Origin: Lolliginicoccus lacisalsi | Lineage (GTDB): Bacteria; Actinomycetota; Actinomycetes; Mycobacteriales; Mycobacteriaceae | Direction of reading: 5' to 3' | Length of the DNA: 64,000 bases | Assembly: GCF_014841105.1 (NCBI RefSeq) | Contig: NZ_JACYWE010000002.1 | Coordinates: 158,434-222,433, forward strand | Shown: positions 1 to 8,226 of the stretch, piece by piece | How positions within the stretch are numbered: the first letter of the stretch is position 1 | Layout: every line of letters begins with the position of its first letter | Notes under the pieces: generated by a model | What the model was told of the DNA's origin: nothing | The model's input: the letters and a program-made list of their open reading frames with translations, nothing else | Databases searched by the model: none | Translations under genes and position numbers: made by a program

Positions 1-51
1 CAGCCGGGTGTGCTCGGCGGCGAGCCGGGGGAGAGTGTGTCCCTCAGGCAC
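1..51 (-). CDS. nei: Fpg/Nei family DNA glycosylase, N-terminus only
   Basis: Only the first 17 codons lie inside the window, and the gene runs off the left edge. The GTG at 49-51 opens a frame reading MPEGHTLPRLAAEHTRL. This is the hallmark N-terminus of endonuclease VIII/formamidopyrimidine glycosylases. In these enzymes the proline after the processed Met is the Schiff-base nucleophile and the next Glu is catalytic. They excise oxidised bases and nick the strand. The position directly downstream of rpiB on the same strand matches Rv2464c-Rv2465c of M. tuberculosis (from memory). A weak purine-rich stretch precedes the GTG. The fragment is too short to separate Nei1 from Nei2, though synteny favours Nei1. 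Confidence 0.85.
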   Translation of the reverse strand, partial: MPEGHTLPRLAAEHTRL

Positions 52-78
52 GGGTCGCGTCCGCCGCGACGCGCGGCA

Positions 79-552
79 TCATGCGCCAGGAACGGCCGGG
101 GCCTCGCCGGTCTGCTCGTACTGGGCGAGGATGTCGATGCGCCGCTGGTGGCGGTCCTCGTTGGACCACTCCGTGGCCAGGAACGCCTCGACGATGGCGA
201 TGGCCTCCTCGGTGCTGTGCATGCGGCCACCGAGGCCGATGAGCTGCGCGTTGTTGTGCTGGCGGGCAAGCTGGGCGGTCTCGACGCTCCAGGCGAGCGC
301 GCAGCGCGCACCGGGCACCTTGTTGGCGGCGATCTGCTCGCCATTGCCCGAGCCGCCGAGGACGATGCCGAGGCTGCCGGGGTCAGCGACGACCTTGCGG
401 GCCGCATCGATGCAGAAGGCGGGATAATCGTCGAGGGCGTCGTACTCGAAGGCACCGCAGTCGGTGACATCGTGCCCGAGGGTGGTGAGGTGGTCCTTGA
501 TGAGGTTCTTCAGCTCGAAGCCGGCATGGTCGGCACCTAGGTAAACGCGCAT
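79..552 (-). CDS. rpiB: Ribose-5-phosphate isomerase B
   Basis: The 157-residue protein interconverts ribose 5-phosphate and ribulose 5-phosphate in the non-oxidative pentose phosphate pathway (cytosol). The start is taken at the ATG giving MRVYLGADHAGFELK, the usual RpiB beginning. A longer in-frame extension reaches to 774, but it runs through GC-rich tandem repeats and is not believable as protein. The LacA/RpiB signature is visible: GADHAG near residue 6, the LGGSGNGEQIAANK phosphate/anion-hole loop near residues 64-77, and the Arg/His-rich C-terminus. Actinobacterial RpiB has a glutamate or serine in place of the E. coli catalytic cysteine, and the SGNG segment here fits that type. The neighbour downstream is nei, as in mycobacteria. 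Confidence 0.95.
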   Translation of the reverse strand: MRVYLGADHAGFELKNLIKDHLTTLGHDVTDCGAFEYDALDDYPAFCIDAARKVVADPGSLGIVLGGSGNGEQIAANKVPGARCALAWSVETAQLARQHNNAQLIGLGGRMHSTEEAIAIVEAFLATEWSNEDRHQRRIDILAQYEQTGEAPAVPGA

Positions 553-630
553 GGCTCCGATTCTGCCAGCCCCGGCGCGGAATCGATGCATCGACCCGGC
601 GCGGTGGCTGGAGCCGTCGGTGGAACCCGC

Positions 631-770
631 GCGGTGGCCTCGGTGGAACCCGCGCGGTGGCTGGCGCGGTGGCCTCGGTGGAACCCGCGCGGTGGCCGGC
701 GCGGTGGCCTCGGTGGAACCCGCGCGGTGGCCGGCGCGGTGGCCTCGGTGGAACCCGCGCGGTGGCAAAA
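631..770. repeat. 35-bp tandem repeat, four copies
   Basis: Four head-to-tail copies of a 35-bp unit begin at 631, 666, 701 and 736, each opening GCGGTGGCCTCGGTGGAACC. Copies are nearly identical (one T/C difference is visible). The period is not a multiple of three, so the array would shift frame at every unit and is unlikely to be coding. It lies just upstream of rpiB and ends a few bases before the inverted repeat at 784-835. Confidence 0.9.
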
Positions 771-783
771 GCACCGGAAACTG

Positions 784-835
784 GCAAACGCGATAGAAGC
801 CGACCTGGTCTCGAGGCAGTTTCTATCGCGTTTGC
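784..835. repeat. Perfect 15-bp inverted repeat between two tandem arrays
   Basis: The left arm GCAAACGCGATAGAA (784-798) is exactly complementary to TTCTATCGCGTTTGC (821-835), with a 22-base spacer. The arms are much less GC-rich than the flanks. The right arm runs directly into the 87-bp higher-order repeat that starts at 834. There is no T-tract on either side, so it does not look like a simple intrinsic terminator. It belongs to the group of tandem-flanked hairpins described in the findings. Confidence 0.9.
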
Positions 836-1138
836 GGACGGGGCACCAGCCCGGGCACCCGCGGACGGGGCACCAGCCCGGGCACCGGAGGACGGGGCAC
901 CAGCACCAGCCCGGGCTCCCGCGGACGGGGCACCAGCCCGGGCACCCGCGGACGGGGCACCAGCCCGGGCACCGGAGGACGGGGCACCAGCACCAGCCCG
1001 GGCTCCCGCGGACGGGGCACCAGCCCGGGCACCCGCGGACGGGGCACCAGCCCGGGCACCGGAGGACGGGGCACCAGCACCAGCCCGGGCTCCCGCGGAC
1101 GGGGCACCAGCCCGGGCACCCGCGGACGGGGCACCAGA
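834..1138. repeat. 87-bp higher-order tandem repeat
   Basis: The array is built from related monomers in the order A (27 bp), B (27 bp), C (33 bp), making an 87-bp unit. Units start at 834, 921 and 1008; a fourth unit keeps A and part of B (1095-1138). Monomers share GGACGGGGCACCAGC; C contains an extra CACCAG. All lengths are multiples of three, so the plus strand reads a Pro/Ala-rich peptide repeat. No ribosome binding site or conserved protein start goes with it. This array with the 35-bp array and the hairpin fills the 616-base gap between rpiB and the MpaB-like gene. Confidence 0.92.
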
Positions 1139-1168
1139 CGAGGCCCGGCGGCTACAACGCCACGAGGT

Positions 1169-2248
1169 TCACGACATCGCGCCGATGTGCTGCTCGGACT
1201 CGATGAGCCCCTCGTCGCTCGGTGCCTCGCCCTTGGCGAACACACGGTCATGCTGGCGCGCCCGCAAGTCTTGATGGGCATGGACTGGCAGCTCGTAGCC
1301 ATACTTGGCCTGCGCCTCGCGCGGGGTCATCGTGATCGGATTGTCCGCGGGGATGTCGAGCAGGACGGGCATCGCGATCTCGAGAGCCGCTGGAGCGATC
1401 ATCCTCATCAGCAGCATCGAGAGGTTGATCGACCGATGCATCGCCGCGTGGAAGATCTTGTTCGGCGGCACGATCAGCATGTCGAGCAGCGGGCCCTGCC
1501 GCAGGCCGCACATCTGGCGCATGTACTGCGGGTAGGGGGAAATGATGCCGTGGCGCAGAACGTACAGCATCGGGCTCATCGCTCTCTTCTGCCATGCGGG
1601 CATGTCTGGCGGGAGCGCCACATCGAGGCCGAGGATGAAGTGCACCATGTCCTGCGCGGCCTCGGAGGCGGCGAGGTGCGGGCGCCAGTCCTCGAAGTAC
1701 CGGATGACGTCCTCGCGGGTGCGCGGGACCGTCGCGGGGTCGATGGTTTGCAGCTCGGCGGCCCGGGCGCACTCCTCCCAGAATTGTGCTTCCTCGTGGG
1801 GAGAGAGGCGACCGGGGCCGAACTTCTCGTAGCAATAGAGGATCGAGTGCCAGGCTGTCATGTGGATCCACAGCTGGGAGCTCGGCTTGTTGGCGTCATA
1901 GGTCGAGCCGGTCACTGGGTCGTTGCCGATGGCTTTCGAGTGGATCTTGACGAGCACGTCCGCTGCCTTGGCGGTGGGCTCGGTGGCGCCGAAGGCGACC
2001 AAGGCGAAGTAGCGCATGGTGCGTCCGTAGCGGGTGTGGGGGCGGTACCTGACCCCGCCGGCCTGCACCACCGCGGCAGCGAGGTTGGGGTCGAGGTGCT
2101 CGATCGTCACGGCGCGCGCGAAGCCAAGGATGTATGAGGTGGGGTGGCTCCACACCTTCCAGGCGACCGAGCCTGGTCCGAAGAAGCCATAGTCAGCGTG
2201 CGGCGCGAACTCCTCGCGAAGCGCGGCCCTGGTCTTGATCCCGAGCAT
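1169..2248 (-). CDS. MpaB/rubber-oxygenase family (DUF2236) oxygenase
   Basis: The 359-residue protein resembles the DUF2236/MPAB-Lcp catalytic family. Members bind haem b or a metal through conserved Arg/His residues and include latex-clearing protein and fungal MpaB. The N-terminal GFFGPGSVAWKVWSHP block (about residues 21-36), the following Arg/His-rich helix and the HRSIN segment near residue 268 fit that family. No signal peptide is seen, so a cytosolic or membrane-associated place is likely. The substrate is unknown. The ATG has a strong AGGAGG eight bases upstream. The gene is divergent from a TetR regulator with palindromes in the shared promoter, so it is probably the regulator's target. 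The gene is not part of the M. tuberculosis order here. Confidence 0.8.
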   Translation of the reverse strand: MLGIKTRAALREEFAPHADYGFFGPGSVAWKVWSHPTSYILGFARAVTIEHLDPNLAAAVVQAGGVRYRPHTRYGRTMRYFALVAFGATEPTAKAADVLVKIHSKAIGNDPVTGSTYDANKPSSQLWIHMTAWHSILYCYEKFGPGRLSPHEEAQFWEECARAAELQTIDPATVPRTREDVIRYFEDWRPHLAASEAAQDMVHFILGLDVALPPDMPAWQKRAMSPMLYVLRHGIISPYPQYMRQMCGLRQGPLLDMLIVPPNKIFHAAMHRSINLSMLLMRMIAPAALEIAMPVLLDIPADNPITMTPREAQAKYGYELPVHAHQDLRARQHDRVFAKGEAPSDEGLIESEQHIGAMS

Positions 2249-2269
2249 CAGTTGTTCCTCCTAGAATTA

Positions 2270-2311
2270 CTACAGCGTTGTAGGTTCAGCGAACTTTACA
2301 CTACTGCAGTA
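2270..2311. promoter_or_regulatory. Candidate TetR operators in the divergent promoter
   Basis: Between the MpaB-like gene and the TetR gene lie two small palindromes. One is CTACAGCGTTGTAG at 2270-2283 (5-base arms, 4-base spacer) and the other is TACTGCAGTA at 2302-2311 (perfect, 10 bp). TetR repressors usually bind such sites in the divergent promoter of their own gene and target. The assignment is inferred from position and symmetry only. Confidence 0.5.
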
Positions 2312-2321
2312 ACGTCAAGGA

Positions 2322-2969
2322 GTGACTTCAGGCACGGAACCGCCCCCACGAAAGCGCCGACGCTACGCCCAGCGCATGCCCGTCGAGCAACGCCGCGAGC
2401 AACTGCTCGATGCCGCGCTGCACGTGGTCGTCCGCGATGGGTACGACCACGTCTCGATCGAAGCGATCGCGCACGAGGCCGGGGTCACCCGCCCGGTCGT
2501 CTACAGCGCCTATGACGGCCTCGAGCCACTGCTCCACGCCCTCCTCGACCGCACCCAGCGCCGCGCGCTCGCGTCCGCCCTCCGGCTGATCCCCACCGAC
2601 GCCTGGACGGGCGACGTCGACGAATGGATCCTCGACGGCGTTTCCGGCCTCATCGACCTCGTGCGCGAGCAACCTGAGATCTGGAAGCCCGTGCTCGGGA
2701 TCACCACTAACACGCCAGCGATGGTCCGCGATCGGATCGAGTCGACCCGCGAGCTGATTCGCGGCTACATCGCCGACGCCCTGCAGCACGGCCTCGAGCA
2801 GCGCGGCGGCCCGTGGCTCGACGTCGAAGTGCTCTCGCACCTCGTGCTCGTCACCACGGAGCACTTCGGCAGGCTCATGCTCGAGGATCCGCCCCGCTAC
2901 GCCAGGGACCGCCTCGTCGATGCCCTCCGGGGGCTCCTCGACGCGACCCGGCCGCCTAGCGAGGACTAG
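2322..2969 (+). CDS. TetR/AcrR family transcriptional regulator
   Basis: The 215-residue protein has a TetR-type helix-turn-helix in the N-terminal quarter (EQRREQLLDAALHVVVRDGYDHVSIEAIAHEAGVTR region, about residues 24-58), where the recognition helix reads TRPVVYSAY. A helical ligand-binding domain follows. GTG at 2322 is chosen because AAGGA sits just upstream and keeps a short basic lead-in; a start at the internal Met of MPVEQRR is also possible. It is divergent from the MpaB-like oxygenase and converges on the Rv2466c-type gene with a three-base gap. The ligand is unknown. Confidence 0.88.
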   Translation: MTSGTEPPPRKRRRYAQRMPVEQRREQLLDAALHVVVRDGYDHVSIEAIAHEAGVTRPVVYSAYDGLEPLLHALLDRTQRRALASALRLIPTDAWTGDVDEWILDGVSGLIDLVREQPEIWKPVLGITTNTPAMVRDRIESTRELIRGYIADALQHGLEQRGGPWLDVEVLSHLVLVTTEHFGRLMLEDPPRYARDRLVDALRGLLDATRPPSED

Positions 2970-2972
2970 CTG

Positions 2973-3584
2973 CTAGTCGAACACCGGATCCTCGGTGCGG
3001 GTGCGCTTGAGCTCGAAGAAGTGCGGGTAGGAAGCGAGCGCGACAGCTCCGTCCCATAGCTTGCCCGCGGTCTCCCCGCGCGGGATCCGGGAGAGCACCG
3101 GCCCGAAGAACGCTGTGCCATTGATGTGGATCGTGGGCGTGCCGACATCATCGCCGACAACGTCCATTCCCGCGTGGTGGCTAGCCCGTAGCGCGTCGTC
3201 ATGCGCGTCGCTCGTGGCGGCATCAGCGAGGCTCGCGGGCAAGCCGGTCTCGGCGAGCGCCTCGCGCACCACCTCCATGCGGTCGCTCATGCCCTTGTTG
3301 TGGATGCGCTCCCCCATCGCCGTATAGAGAGGGGCCAGCACCTCGGGGCCGTGCTGCTGCTCGGCGGCGATGAGCACCCGCACCGGCCCGAGCGTGCTGT
3401 CGAGCTTGTCCCGATAGCCCGCAGGGATGTCCTTGTCCTCGTTGAGCACGTACAGGCTCATCACATGGAACCGGACCTCGATATCGCGCACGTCCTCGCC
3501 CTCGAGGATCCAGCGGGAGGTGATCCAGCACCAAGGACAAGCCGGGTCGAACCAGAAATCAACGCGGTCAAGGGAATTATCCAT
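2973..3584 (-). CDS. DsbA-fold mycothiol-dependent reductase (Rv2466c-like)
   Basis: The 203-residue thioredoxin-fold protein has a CPWC redox motif at about residues 16-19 within FDPACPWCW, and a cis-Pro loop ([10 protein letters not shown]) near residue 147. It lacks a signal peptide, so it acts in the cytosol. Size, motif and location beside pepN and rpiB match M. tuberculosis Rv2466c, a mycothiol-dependent nitroreductase/mycoredoxin-like protein induced by oxidative stress and known to activate the prodrug TP053 (from memory). The ATG at 3584 has GAGAGGA upstream. The natural substrate is unknown. Confidence 0.9.
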   Translation of the reverse strand: MDNSLDRVDFWFDPACPWCWITSRWILEGEDVRDIEVRFHVMSLYVLNEDKDIPAGYRDKLDSTLGPVRVLIAAEQQHGPEVLAPLYTAMGERIHNKGMSDRMEVVREALAETGLPASLADAATSDAHDDALRASHHAGMDVVGDDVGTPTIHINGTAFFGPVLSRIPRGETAGKLWDGAVALASYPHFFELKRTRTEDPVFD

Positions 3585-3633
3585 TGGTCGTCCTCTCGAT
3601 TGGTCGCATCGCGGTCAGCACGCGCTGGCTACC

Positions 3634-4530
3634 TCAACGCACGCGCTTGCGGAACTCTTCCTTGATGTATCCCTGAAAGATCCTGGAGAAGCCCGCGTTT
3701 CCCGTGTTGTTGGGATGCATGCTCAGCGAGGTGGAGGTAGTGACGTTGCCCTCGTACCACTTGCGCGCCTTGGGCTGGCAGGCATCGTGGCCCTCGCTGC
3801 GCGAGGCCAGATCGACATAGGTCACGCCTGCGTGGTCCGCGGCGGCCTCGATGATGGCGTTCATCCGATCCTGGTAGCCGGCGATGAACCGTGCATCGGC
3901 GTCACTGGCGGGGACCGACGGCCAGCATCCCCGGTTGCCCACCGTCCCGCCGTGGCTCGCGAGGAAGATCAATGCCTTGGGCGCGCGCTCCTGGAGCGTG
4001 CCGAGGAGCCGATCGAGCCGTGGCCGCAGCGGTCGCAGCGACTCCATCGCGGCAATGCGGGTCTCGGGATCGTTGCGGCACTCGCGGTCGCCGCCCTCGT
4101 CCTTGGTGAAGCATCGGCGGGCGATGTCATACCAGCGAACGTCGTTGCCTCCGATGCTGATCGTGATGAGCGTCGTCTCGGGAGTGACCGCGTCGAGCTG
4201 CAGCGCCCTGGGGCCACTGCGGGTCTCCTGCGGCTCGTCGAGGATGTCCTCGACCGTGGCGCCGCTGCACGCGGCAAAGGTGAAGAACTCGGGGCGCAGC
4301 CACTCCGCGAGCAACCGGGGATACGACTCCGCCGTGCGGCCGCAGCTGTCGTTGAGGAACTGCAGCGTCGAGGGCCCTGCGGCGCGGGAGTCCCCCAGCG
4401 CCACGTAGTGCTCGCTCGTGCGCGGCGAGCTCGCTCCAGGCATGGCGACCAGCGCTAGCCCCAGGACGAGGAGCAGGCCGATCGCGGCGAGCACGCGGCG
4501 GATCACGCGCGGGGGCCGTGCTGGCGGCAT
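3634..4530 (-). CDS. Secreted SGNH/GDSL-type hydrolase
   Basis: The 298-residue protein is a predicted exported esterase/lipase. The start MPPARPPRVIRR gives a basic N-terminus and one hydrophobic helix (IGLLLVLGLALVAMPGA, residues 16-32), acting as signal peptide or anchor. It also has AGGAG nine bases upstream; the longer frame upstream is not supported. SGNH motifs are in order: GDS in ALGDSRAAGP (nucleophile Ser), the SGA block I/II glycine, GGND (Asn oxyanion hole), and MHPN with the catalytic His near the C-terminus. Six or more Cys suggest disulphides, as in the Streptomyces SGNH lipases. It interrupts the Rv2466c-pepN order known from M. tuberculosis. The substrate is unknown. Confidence 0.88.
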   Translation of the reverse strand: MPPARPPRVIRRVLAAIGLLLVLGLALVAMPGASSPRTSEHYVALGDSRAAGPSTLQFLNDSCGRTAESYPRLLAEWLRPEFFTFAACSGATVEDILDEPQETRSGPRALQLDAVTPETTLITISIGGNDVRWYDIARRCFTKDEGGDRECRNDPETRIAAMESLRPLRPRLDRLLGTLQERAPKALIFLASHGGTVGNRGCWPSVPASDADARFIAGYQDRMNAIIEAAADHAGVTYVDLASRSEGHDACQPKARKWYEGNVTTSTSLSMHPNNTGNAGFSRIFQGYIKEEFRKRVR

Positions 4531-5075
4531 CGGGGTGGGTCTCCTCGGTTCTCGCGGCAAGGTCGACGCGGCGGTCTCGACGAACCAACGTACACATCGC
4601 GGCCCGCGGGCGCATGGCCCTCCGCGCCCTGCCAGGGACTGCCTGGCCGGGAAAAGAAAATCCGGCCCGGTCACGCTTGCATGTCGTGACCAGGCCGGGT
4701 CTTCCCGCGCCCCCACAAATACAGCTGCGGGTCCGCCAAGTGGGCTACGCGGTTCGCGCTACACCATCACCCGACGCATCGCCGATGTTGACTGCACGTT
4801 GAGTTGCAGGCACCCCTCGCGGTGGCGATCGCATCGCTGCATGGACTCATCTTCGCACGTCGCGCGCTTGCGCGGGATGGGCCTCGTGAATTTGTGAGTG
4901 GATTCACCGAACGGTGCGCACGCGGATTTTCCTGTGAGCGGAAAACACCGCCACGCCTGGTGTCCACGGTGACGCGCGTCGCTGCGCGGCGCATGATGGG
5001 GGGTGCTGGATCGACATGGCCCGCACCGGGCATGCCTGATGACCATCCGAACACCACGGCAGAAAGGCGCTCCTC
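4531..5075. other. 545-bp gap between divergent genes, probable small minus-strand transcript
   Basis: No convincing long gene is present. On the minus strand a strong intrinsic terminator at 4651-4698 must end some transcript that starts inside this gap. Upstream of it are two overlapping short frames: a 27-residue Cys-rich peptide starting MSPCSDAIATARGAC, and a 27-residue frame in another phase starting MQRCDRHREGCLQLN. Both begin near 4843-4850. Either a small protein or a small RNA is possible. The rest holds the pepN promoter region. The GAAAGG before 5076 serves pepN. Confidence 0.5.
4651..4698 (-). terminator. Intrinsic terminator on the minus strand
   Basis: CCGGCCTGGTCACG (minus strand) pairs with CGTGACCGGGCCGG at 13 of 14 positions around a 9-base loop (arms 4685-4698 and 4662-4675). 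On the minus strand the stem is followed by ATTTTCTTTTCC. A stem plus T-tract is the classical form of a Rho-independent terminator. It does not end any recognised gene, since both flanking genes point away. Confidence 0.75.
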
Positions 5076-7655
5076 GTGGCAGCTCCAAACCTGACCCGGG
5101 ACCAAGCGCGGGAACGCGCGGGAATCGTCTCGGTCGAAAGCTACACCGTGCAGATCGACGTCACTGATGGCCAGGGCCAGCCGGGCGCGGACACTTTCCG
5201 CTCGCGCACCGTCGTTCGCTTCGCCGCCACGCCGGGAGCCTCTACCTTCATCGACCTGATCGCGACGACGATCCACGAGGCCTCTCTCAACGGCGCGAAG
5301 GTCGATACGTCCGGCTATTCCCATGAGGAGGGGCTGCGGCTCGAGGGGCTGGCAGCCTCGAACGAGCTCGTCATCGAGGCGGATCTTGCCTACTCGCATA
5401 CCGGCGCGGGCCTGCACCGCTTCGTCGACCCCGCCGACGGGGAGGTCTATCTCTACTCGCAGTTCCAGACCGCCGATGCCAAGCGCATGCTTGCTTGCTT
5501 CGACCAGCCCGACCTTAAGGCCGTGTTCGATTTCTCCGTGACCGCCCCCGAGCACTGGGAGGTCATCACCAACGGTGCCGAGACCAGCCGGGATGGGCTC
5601 GTGCGCGCCTTCGCGACCACCCCACGGATGAGCACCTACCTCGCGGCGCTCGTGGCGGGCCCCTACGCGAAGTGGACCGACACCTACCACGATGAGCATG
5701 GCGAGATCCCGCTGGGCATCTTCTGCCGCGCTTCGCTGGCCGAGCACATGGATGCGGACCGGTTGTTCACCGAGACCAAGCAGGGCTTCGGCTTCTACCA
5801 CCGCAACTTCGAGATCCCCTATGCCTTCGGCAAGTACGACCAGCTTTTCGTTCCCGAGTTCAACGCGGGCGCGATGGAGAACGCGGGCGCGGTCACCTAC
5901 CTCGAGGACTATGTCTTCCGCAGCCGCGTCACCCACGACCTCTACGAGCGGCGCGCGGAGACAGTGCTGCACGAGATGGCGCACATGTGGTTCGGCGATC
6001 TCGTGACCATGCTCTGGTGGGATGACCTGTGGCTCAACGAATCGTTCGCGACCTTCGCTTCCGTGCTGTGCCAGGCCGAGGCCACCGAGTACACCAACGC
6101 CTGGACCTCCTTCGCGAACGTGGAGAAGGCGTGGGCCTACCGGCAGGACCAGCTGCCCTCCACGCACCCCATCGCCGCGGACATGCCTGACCTCGAGGCG
6201 GTGGAGGTCAACTTCGATGGCATCACCTACGCCAAGGGCGCCAGCGTGCTCAAGCAGCTCGTCGCGTACGTGGGGCTCGAGGACTTCCTCGCGGGCCTGC
6301 GCGCCTACTTCCGCGAGCACGCCTACGGCAACGCGACCTTCGATGACCTGCTGCGCGCCCTGGAGGCATCCTCGGGCCGCGACCTCTCCGACTGGGGCGA
6401 CCAGTGGCTGCGCACCACGGGCCTGAACACCCTGGCGCCCGAGTTCACCGTCGACGAGGACGGCAACTATGCCTCGTTCGCCGTTGTCCAGGGCGGCGCG
6501 GAGCCCGGCGCGGGCGAGCGACGCACCCACCGCATCGCGGTCGGTGTGTACGGCGATGACGAATCCGGACGCCTGGTACGACAGCGTCGCATCGAGCTCG
6601 ACATCGCTGGCGAGCGCACCGAGGTGCCTGATCTCGTCGGCGCGCCGCGCGGCGCGCTCGTGCTCGTCAATGATGACGACCTTACTTACTGCTCGCTGCG
6701 CCTCGACGAGGACTCCCTGCGCACCGCCATCGACCGCATCGGCGACATCGCCGAATCGCTCCCCCGCACCCTCGTTTGGTCGGCGGCGTGGGAGATGACC
6801 CGCAACGCGCAGATGCGGGCCCGTGACTTCGCGGCACTCGTGCAGCGCGGGATCGGCACCGAGAGCGAGGTCGGCGTGGTGCAGCGCCTGCTGCTCCAGG
6901 CCACCACGGCGATCGGCTCGTACGCGGACCCGACCTGGGCCGACGAGACTGGTTGGCCCGGCTTCGCCGACCTGCTGCTCGAGCAGGCCCGAGCCGCCGA
7001 GGCAGGCTCCGATCACCAGCTCGCGTTCGTCAACGCCTTGTGCGCCGCCCGCCTCGAGGACCGCCACGCCGACGTGCTCGGGACCGTGCTCTCCGACAGC
7101 CCCGATGCCGCCGAGCTCCCTGGCCTCGCTGTCGATACGGACCTCCGCTGGCGCCTCATCCAGGCCCTCGCCGCGGCCGGACGCATCGACGCGGACACCG
7201 ACGGGACCCCACGCATCGACGAGGAAGCGGCGCGCGACAACACCGCTACCGGTGCCCGGCAGGCCGCGAAGGCCGCCGTCATGCGTCCGCGCGCCGACGC
7301 GAAGAGCCAGGCGTGGGAGAGCGTCATGAACGACAGCGCCCTCTCGCACACGCTCGCGCGATCGATGATCGCCGGCTTCGCCCGGCCGGGGCAGGCCACG
7401 TTGCTCGAAGGCTACGCGGATCGCTACTTCGCGGAGATCCCCGGCATCTGGCGGGAACGCGAGAGCGAGGTCGCGCAGACCATCGTGACTGGCCTCTACC
7501 CGACCTGGGACATCAGCGAGGCCGGTTTGCAGCGCGCCGATGAATTCCTTGCCGAGGATCGCTCCCCCGCGCTGCGCCGCCTCGTCAGCGAGGGCAGGTC
7601 CGGGATCGAGCGGTCCCTGCGGGCCCGGGAGTTCGACTCGAGCACCAAGCAGTAG
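5076..7655 (+). CDS. pepN: Aminopeptidase N (M1 family)
   Basis: The 859-residue zinc metallopeptidase removes N-terminal amino acids from peptides in the cytosol. M1 hallmarks are complete: GAMEN exopeptidase motif at residues 265-269, HEMAH zinc site at 299-303 followed 18 residues on by the third ligand in NESFA, and the catalytic Tyr region about 80 residues later. An ERAP1-like C-terminal helical domain fills the second half. Length is normal for the actinobacterial enzyme. GTG at 5076 is preceded by AGAAAGG. It corresponds to Rv2467 in the conserved order. It converges on the DUF5130 gene. Confidence 0.97.
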   Translation: MAAPNLTRDQARERAGIVSVESYTVQIDVTDGQGQPGADTFRSRTVVRFAATPGASTFIDLIATTIHEASLNGAKVDTSGYSHEEGLRLEGLAASNELVIEADLAYSHTGAGLHRFVDPADGEVYLYSQFQTADAKRMLACFDQPDLKAVFDFSVTAPEHWEVITNGAETSRDGLVRAFATTPRMSTYLAALVAGPYAKWTDTYHDEHGEIPLGIFCRASLAEHMDADRLFTETKQGFGFYHRNFEIPYAFGKYDQLFVPEFNAGAMENAGAVTYLEDYVFRSRVTHDLYERRAETVLHEMAHMWFGDLVTMLWWDDLWLNESFATFASVLCQAEATEYTNAWTSFANVEKAWAYRQDQLPSTHPIAADMPDLEAVEVNFDGITYAKGASVLKQLVAYVGLEDFLAGLRAYFREHAYGNATFDDLLRALEASSGRDLSDWGDQWLRTTGLNTLAPEFTVDEDGNYASFAVVQGGAEPGAGERRTHRIAVGVYGDDESGRLVRQRRIELDIAGERTEVPDLVGAPRGALVLVNDDDLTYCSLRLDEDSLRTAIDRIGDIAESLPRTLVWSAAWEMTRNAQMRARDFAALVQRGIGTESEVGVVQRLLLQATTAIGSYADPTWADETGWPGFADLLLEQARAAEAGSDHQLAFVNALCAARLEDRHADVLGTVLSDSPDAAELPGLAVDTDLRWRLIQALAAAGRIDADTDGTPRIDEEAARDNTATGARQAAKAAVMRPRADAKSQAWESVMNDSALSHTLARSMIAGFARPGQATLLEGYADRYFAEIPGIWRERESEVAQTIVTGLYPTWDISEAGLQRADEFLAEDRSPALRRLVSEGRSGIERSLRAREFDSSTKQ

Positions 7656-7670
7656 TCCACGCACCAAAAA

Positions 7671-7699
7671 GGGCCGCCCCCGGCAAGCGGGGGCGGCCC
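7671..7699 (-). terminator. Terminator between convergent pepN and DUF5130 gene
   Basis: GGGCCGCCCCCG (7671-7682) is perfectly complementary to CGGGGGCGGCCC (7688-7699) around a 5-base loop. Five A residues precede it on the plus strand, giving a T-run after the stem for minus-strand transcripts. It lies 16 bases past the pepN stop and can stop transcription from both sides. Confidence 0.85.
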
Positions 7700-7743
7700 A
7701 CGTGAATGTCCAGCATCACGCTGGATCGAGCATCACGGATGGA

Positions 7744-8226
7744 TCAGGAGCGCACGGGGGTCGTCGCGGCAGACATCACCTTCACCGCTGCCACGAGTCC
7801 GTCCAGGAGGTCACCCTCCCGCAGCAACGGCAACGCCGCGGTGATGCCGAGCTGGCAGATGCGGTCCGTCACGCGGTGAGCCACCGCGGAGCCGGACACG
7901 ACCTCGATCCGCCGCTCGCCCGGGGCCACCGCGATCAGCGCGCTGTGGGCGGCGTCGTCAAGGCTGTCGAGCAGCTCGAACGCCTTGTCATTCGACTCCG
8001 CGCCGAGATCACCGAGATAGATCGTGAACTTGATGCCGGTGTCGCGGGTAGCGCGGATCAGCGCCTCGTCGAGACGAATGCGGTGGTCCCGATCGAACGG
8101 CAGCTTGTCCACTGGCTCATCGAGGAAGCGGACAGCGGAGATCCGGCCACTTGGGGTCTGCCCCGAACCCATGGGCAGGTCCTCCACGGGTAGCGCGGAA
8201 GGGACGACGATCTCACCATGTTGCAC
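7744..8226 (-). CDS. DUF5130 protein (Rv2468c-like)
   Basis: The 160-residue protein has the TPM-like fold expected of DUF5130: SGRISAVRFLDEPVDKLPFDRDHRIRLDEAL, then an ATRDTGIKFTIYLGDLG strand and AVAPGERRIEVVSG. The frame stays open to 8337, but the start is set at GTG 8226 because GGAGG lies eight bases upstream and the upstream membrane gene ends at 8213. The two genes then overlap by 14 bp and are probably translationally coupled. By synteny it equals Rv2468c/MSMEG_4692. That neighbourhood has been linked to the mycobacterial cytochrome bcc-aa3 supercomplex (from memory, not verified). Exact function is unknown. Confidence 0.8.
   Translation of the reverse strand: MQHGEIVVPSALPVEDLPMGSGQTPSGRISAVRFLDEPVDKLPFDRDHRIRLDEALIRATRDTGIKFTIYLGDLGAESNDKAFELLDSLDDAAHSALIAVAPGERRIEVVSGSAVAHRVTDRICQLGITAALPLLREGDLLDGLVAAVKVMSAATTPVRS

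Noticed and set aside
79-774. An N-terminally extended RpiB of 231 residues
   Set aside because: The extra 74 residues are translated tandem repeat, and the conserved protein starts at MRVYLGADHAG.
834-1138. CRISPR array
   Set aside because: The units are contiguous without unique spacers and no cas genes are present.
586-1302. Pro/Ala/Arg repeat proteins on either strand across the tandem arrays, possibly PE/PPE-like
   Set aside because: The 35-bp array would shift frame with each unit, no ribosome binding site or signal is seen, and both strands are equally open. Treated as repeat DNA.
4767-7667. A 966-codon open frame on the minus strand across pepN
   Set aside because: It is antisense to the complete M1 aminopeptidase with intact GAMEN and HEMAH motifs. 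The antisense product has no recognisable domain, and long antisense frames are expected at this GC content.
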